The notes under the pieces: generated by a model | Databases searched by the model: none | The model's input: only the letters and a program-made list of their open reading frames with translations | Told to the model about the DNA's origin: nothing | In this document: positions 32,176 to 35,667 of the stretch, one piece after another | Numbering within the stretch: position 1 is the first letter of the stretch | Layout: every line of letters begins with the position of its first letter | From: Lachnospiraceae bacterium | Lineage (GTDB): Bacteria > Bacillota > Clostridia > Lachnospirales > Lachnospiraceae | Assembly (NCBI GenBank): GCA_021200475.1 | Contig: JAJQGP010000012.1 | Span: forward strand, 1 to 35,667 | Reading direction: 5' to 3' | DNA length: 35,667 bases | Translations under genes and position numbers: made by a program

Positions 32176-33176
32176 GCCAATCCAATATAATTATGTATAC
32201 AACGGAAGATGGGCTGACAAAGATAGAGGCTACCTTTGATGAGGATACAGTCTGGCTGTCTATTGATCAGATGGCAAAACTGTTTCAGCGAGACAAATCG
32301 ACCATATCCCGGCATATTAAAAACATTTTTACTGAGGGCGAGCTGAGGCCAGAGGCAACTGTTGCAAAATTTGCAACAGTTCAAATGGAAGGTGGTCGGC
32401 AGGTGTCCAGGGATATTGAGTACTATAACCTCGATGTTATCATCTCTGTCGGTTATCGGGTGAAATCCCTGCGAGGGACGCAGTTCCGCATGTGGGCGAG
32501 TGGCATCCTGAAAGAGTACATGAAAAAAGGATTTGTGCTGGACGATGATCGTTTGAAGCGATTGGGCGGGGGCAATTACTTTGATGAGCTGCTGGCCCGC
32601 ATACGGGACATTCGTTCTTCTGAAAAGGTGTTTTGGCGCAAAGTTCTGGAGATTTATGCTACCAGTATTGATTATGACCCAAAGGCCGAGTCCTCTATCT
32701 TATTTTTTAAACAGGTGCAGAATAAAATGCACTGGGCAGCGCATAAGCATACGGCGGCAGAGATTGTGTATGAACGAGCGGATGCAGATAAGGAAAATAT
32801 GGGGCTGACATCCTGGTCGGGGAAGCAGATCAGACGAGCGGATACGGAGATCGCCAAGAATTATCTGACCCAGCCGGAACTGGATGCACTAAACAAAATC
32901 GTGTCCGCGTATCTGGATATTGCAGAGGTCCGCGCTCTTGAACATGAACCTATGTATATGAAAGACTGGCTGGAAACGATTGATGATTACCTGAAAATGA
33001 CAAGGCGGGATATATTGACTACTAAGGGACGTGTCACTCATCAGCAGGCAATCCGGAAAGCTCATGAAGAGTATGCAAAGTATCAGAAGAAGCAGGATGA
33101 ACTGTTCTCCCCTGTCGAACAGCACTTTATAGAGAGTATAAAAGAATTGGAGACAAAAAGCCAACCTGATTCGTAA
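32172..33176 (+). CDS. RhuM family protein
   Basis: 334 residues from the ATG at 32172 (AAGGAGG upstream). The N-terminus reads as a KilA-N/Bro-like or HTH module (WLSIDQMAKLFQRDKSTISRHI, split at 28-49) followed by YYNLDVIISVGYRVKS and FRMWASGILKEYMKKG, which are diagnostic of Virulence_RhuM (first seen in a Salmonella pathogenicity island). The C-terminal half has helical segments including HKHTAAEIVYERADADKENMG and TRRDILTTKGRVTHQQA. Members are scattered in mobile and defence-type loci; the biochemical role is unsettled. A 25-base palindrome lies in the coding sequence (32357-32381). Confidence 0.88.
   Translation: MSQSNIIMYTTEDGLTKIEATFDEDTVWLSIDQMAKLFQRDKSTISRHIKNIFTEGELRPEATVAKFATVQMEGGRQVSRDIEYYNLDVIISVGYRVKSLRGTQFRMWASGILKEYMKKGFVLDDDRLKRLGGGNYFDELLARIRDIRSSEKVFWRKVLEIYATSIDYDPKAESSILFFKQVQNKMHWAAHKHTAAEIVYERADADKENMGLTSWSGKQIRRADTEIAKNYLTQPELDALNKIVSAYLDIAEVRALEHEPMYMKDWLETIDDYLKMTRRDILTTKGRVTHQQAIRKAHEEYAKYQKKQDELFSPVEQHFIESIKELETKSQPDS
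32357..32381. repeat. 25-base palindrome inside the RhuM gene
   Basis: AACTGTTGCAAA (32357-32368) and TTTGCAACAGTT (32370-32381) are perfect reverse complements around one A. The loop is too short for a hairpin of full length, so it is more likely a double-stranded binding site, or a chance effect of the repeated coding words AT-V-AKFATV. Confidence 0.5.
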
Positions 33177-33222
33177 TGGAATGTAGAACAGAGCAGGACA
33201 ATGGAAAGGACAACAGGACATC

Positions 33223-33999
33223 ATGAAATTTCGACCATGCATAGATATACATAATGGAAAAGTAAAACAGATCGTAGGCGGCAGCCTGCGGGATCAGGGA
33301 GATCAGGCCAGTGAAAACTTTGTCTCCGGGCAGGATGCGGACTATTATGCGAACCTTTATCAAAAAGATGGATTGAAGGGCGGTCATGTGATTCTCCTCA
33401 ATCCGGTTTCCTCTCCTTATTATGAGGCTACGCGAAAACAGGCGCTGCGGGCCCTGGCGGCCTATCCGGGCGGACTGCAGCTTGGCGGCGGTGTCACTGC
33501 TGAAAATGCGGCCTTTTTTCTCGATGCCGGAGCGTCGCACGTGATTGTAACCTCCTATGTCTTTCGGGACGGCCGCATCCAATATGACAATCTGGAGCGC
33601 CTTGTCTGCGAGATCGGAAAAGAGCATCTGGTACTGGACCTGAGCTGCAGCAAAAAAGAGGGAGACTATGTTATCGTGACTGACCGCTGGCAGAACTTCA
33701 CGGATGTTCCGCTGAATCGGCAGACGCTCGATGATCTGTCGGGGTATTGTGATGAGTTTCTGGTGCATGCGGCCGACGTAGAAGGGAAATCCACCGGAAT
33801 CGAGCTTCCGGTGGCGGAACTGCTTGGAAACTGGGGAAAACGGCCTGTCACCTATGCGGGCGGCGTCGGCAGCTACGAGGACCTGCGCCTGCTGCGTGAA
33901 GCGGGCAAAGACCGCGTGGATGTGACGGTCGGAAGCGCCCTCGACCTGTTCGGCGGAGCGCTTTCCTATCAGAAAATTCTGGAAATCTGTACAGCGTGA
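33223..33999 (+). CDS. hisA: Eukaryotic-type phosphoribosylformimino-AICAR-ribotide isomerase
   Basis: 258-residue TIM barrel. The sequence FRPCIDIHNGKVKQIVGG, then GLQLGGGVTAENA, SHVIVTSYVFRDG, LVLDLSCSKKEG and VTDRWQNFTDV follow the fungal/plant HIS6-type HisA rather than the usual bacterial one. Catalytic Asp residues are D8 and D139. It performs the fourth step of histidine synthesis (ProFAR to PRFAR). It stands alone, away from any his gene, in an accessory-looking block. RBS GGACAACAGGA is weak. Confidence 0.85.
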   Translation: MKFRPCIDIHNGKVKQIVGGSLRDQGDQASENFVSGQDADYYANLYQKDGLKGGHVILLNPVSSPYYEATRKQALRALAAYPGGLQLGGGVTAENAAFFLDAGASHVIVTSYVFRDGRIQYDNLERLVCEIGKEHLVLDLSCSKKEGDYVIVTDRWQNFTDVPLNRQTLDDLSGYCDEFLVHAADVEGKSTGIELPVAELLGNWGKRPVTYAGGVGSYEDLRLLREAGKDRVDVTVGSALDLFGGALSYQKILEICTA

Positions 34000-34082
34000 A
34001 TTTCTGCAAAAAAGTGCAGGGTGCTTTCATGTAGAATTTGAAAGGCATTGTACTATAGTTTGAAAAGGGGGAGAGGTAGGAA

Positions 34083-35667
34083 ATGGGATATTATCTGAAC
34101 AGCATACAGGCGTATTCTCTTTATGAAAGTGAAACAAAAAAACCATATTTTATAGATAAAACAGCCATGCTGAAGGAGCTAATTCCGTTAGTGGAAGAAG
34201 GAAATAACCACATCTGTATCACCCGGCCGAGACGTTTTGGCAAGTCCGTGATGGCGGCGATGGTTGGGGCTTTCTTTAGTAAGGGCATCGACAGCAGCTG
34301 CATTTTTGATTCTTTGCAAATAGCGCAGGTTTCTCAGAAAAATTTGGCTGAGGCATCAATAGCGCATGAACGGGTTGACTATCGGAAGTATATGAATCAG
34401 TATCATGTGATTTATATTAATTTCATTAAGTCGGTTAATAACAGTAAAAGCTATGATGAATTTATAAGGAACGTAGAAATGTTTATCATTCGGGATTTGA
34501 GAATCAGTTTTCCAGATGTGGATTATTGGAAAGGACTTTCTCTTGTTGATTTTCTGGGAATGATTTATGCAGATACACAGGAAAGGTTTATCCTCATATT
34601 TGACGAATGGGACTGCATCTTCCACAAGTCTTATATTTCGAATGAAGACAGAAAAAGCTTTATTAACTGGCTTGCAGCTATGACAAAGGATACAGGCTAT
34701 GTCGCGTTAAGCTATATGACGGGTGTGCTTCCGATTGCAAAGTACTCGAGTGGTTCAACGATTAATAACTTCCAGGAATACACAATGGCTACCGATGATC
34801 TCTTTAGTGAATATTTTGGATTCACGGAGACAGAGGTTGATGATCTTTATGCCAGATATCAAAAAAGAACTTCAAGCTGCCAGATATCAAGACAGGATTT
34901 AAAATACTGGTATGGTGGTTATCATACACCGTCCTCGGAGCGAATGTATAATCCGCGATCCGTGGTAGAGGCATTGACGCGCAACCGCATCCGAAGCTAC
35001 TGGACAGCGACAGGCACCTATGGTGAGATTTCCGCCTATATCATGAATGACCGTGCCGATGTGAAAAAGGATGTGGCGCTTATGGTGGCCGGGGAAGCGG
35101 TGCCGGCAAGAGTCGAGGAATTTGCAGCCACATCAATGAATCTGACCACGCGCAACGAAATTCTTTCTGCGATGGTGGTCTATGGGTTTCTGAATTATGA
35201 GGACGGAATGGTTCATATTCCAAACCGGGAGCTGATGGATGAATTTGCAAAAACCATTCGGGAACGGGAGAACCTTGGCTATATCAACCGTCTTGCGGTG
35301 GAATCCGACCGAATGCTGAATGCCACACGGAAAGGCGATACAAAAACGATGGAGGAGATCCTGCAGTTTGCCCATGAATTGTCCTTAGTCCCGCAAGGGA
35401 CTGAGGATGTAGGCCGCACCATCGCGCAAAGCGCGATTCTGCATGGTGCGGCTCTCCCATATACGGAAACTCCATTGTTGGACTACAACGATGAGACCGA
35501 GCTGACCGCGATTGTGAATCTTGTTTATCTGGCGGCGCGTGATACCTATTATGTAGAAAGAGAGAACAAGGCGGGAGAAGGTTATACGGATTTCATTTTC
35601 TATCCGGAAAAAGCTGGTGACGACGGAATCATTCTTGAATTAAAAGTGGATGATACTCCGGAGGCTG
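34083..35667 (+). CDS. AAA-ATPase-like / PD-(D/E)XK nuclease family protein (partial, runs off the window)
   Basis: Open from the ATG at 34083 (GGGGGAGAGG upstream) to the window edge, 528 codons visible. N-terminal AAA-ATPase_like domain: PYFIDKT (21-27), Walker A-like RPRRFGKS (48-55), Walker B-like LIFDEWD (171-177; D174, E175). C-terminal PD-(D/E)XK_9 domain: TETPLLDYNDETELTAIV, then YTDFIFYP and ILELKV (517-522; E519, K521). Residues 433-460 interrupt the usual AHxxETPL region and are encoded by two hairpins (see 35382-35452). Early codons are AT-rich and late ones GC-rich. Such proteins are abundant, often multi-copy, in Clostridia; function unknown. Confidence 0.85.
   Translation, partial: MGYYLNSIQAYSLYESETKKPYFIDKTAMLKELIPLVEEGNNHICITRPRRFGKSVMAAMVGAFFSKGIDSSCIFDSLQIAQVSQKNLAEASIAHERVDYRKYMNQYHVIYINFIKSVNNSKSYDEFIRNVEMFIIRDLRISFPDVDYWKGLSLVDFLGMIYADTQERFILIFDEWDCIFHKSYISNEDRKSFINWLAAMTKDTGYVALSYMTGVLPIAKYSSGSTINNFQEYTMATDDLFSEYFGFTETEVDDLYARYQKRTSSCQISRQDLKYWYGGYHTPSSERMYNPRSVVEALTRNRIRSYWTATGTYGEISAYIMNDRADVKKDVALMVAGEAVPARVEEFAATSMNLTTRNEILSAMVVYGFLNYEDGMVHIPNRELMDEFAKTIRERENLGYINRLAVESDRMLNATRKGDTKTMEEILQFAHELSLVPQGTEDVGRTIAQSAILHGAALPYTETPLLDYNDETELTAIVNLVYLAARDTYYVERENKAGEGYTDFIFYPEKAGDDGIILELKVDDTPEA
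35382..35452 (+). repeat. Two adjacent palindromes inserted in frame in the AAA-ATPase gene
   Basis: Hairpin 1: TCCTTAGTCCC (35382-35392) with GGGACTGAGGA (35397-35407), 11 bp with one G-U around GCAA. Hairpin 2: GCCGCACCAT (35413-35422) with ATGGTGCGGC (35443-35452), enclosing CGCGC-AAA-GCGCG (35423-35435). Together with flanking bases they encode about 28 residues absent from the usual family pattern. Confidence 0.65.

Noticed and set aside
35371-35460. CCCAT at both sides of the palindromic insertion, considered as a target duplication
   Set aside because: The two copies are 85 bases apart, which would not restore the reading frame if one were removed, and five bases can match by chance.

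Overview
The window reads as chromosome of a spore-forming anaerobic Firmicute, most likely class Clostridia, Lachnospiraceae-like. The pointers are a SleC-type cortex-lytic enzyme and SpoIIP (spores), a group B-like [FeFe] hydrogenase and two-subunit class I Fe-S fumarase (anaerobic metabolism), formate-tetrahydrofolate ligase, a MocR regulator, a TrmR/TrhP tRNA-modification pair and a GlnRS with a divergent KMSKS loop. No phage, transposase, CRISPR array, rRNA or tRNA gene is visible. Nearly everything is on the + strand; only the sleC-like gene and an FMN-binding-like gene are on the - strand.

Layout. 1-7110: end of a probable membrane protein, a small Cro/C1-type regulator, then a close run ylbF-like, trmR, trhP, fumarase alpha and beta, [FeFe] hydrogenase, homocysteine S-methyltransferase. 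7184-10939: glnS, a MocR regulator and a YdcF-like protein, tightly spaced. 11082-12385: three small proteins of unknown function, one resembling a receiver domain without its phospho-acceptor. 12626-17831: spoIIP, lepA, nrdR and, convergent, sleC. 18101-22512: carA-carB behind a promoter and a long hairpin leader. 22828-26526: zinc-dependent phospholipase C-like protein, L,D-transpeptidase, SEC-C protein, membrane YdcF protein. 26527-28949: a control region with a ZTP (pfl) riboswitch plus terminator followed by a THF riboswitch plus terminator, then fhs. 29067-31770: DUF1576 membrane protein, FMN-binding-like protein, acidic lipoprotein. 31975-35667: accessory-looking block with an XRE/RhuM pair, a eukaryotic-type HisA and an AAA-ATPase/PD-(D/E)XK protein cut by the window edge.

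Strongest observations: (1) the apparent tandem ZTP and THF riboswitches, each with its own terminator, in front of fhs, which would let one gene read both the folate pool and the purine intermediate that accumulates when formyl-folate is short; (2) three copies of a multi-hairpin leader element that share the foot CCTGCTCGAT just upstream of the ribosome binding sites of three genes for membrane or exported proteins; (3) a 28-codon in-frame insertion made of two palindromes inside the AAA-ATPase gene; (4) a promoter-like sequence buried in a 13-bp inverted repeat ahead of the XRE/RhuM pair; (5) a 74-nt hairpin leader on carAB. All calls come from reading the sequence; no database search was run.
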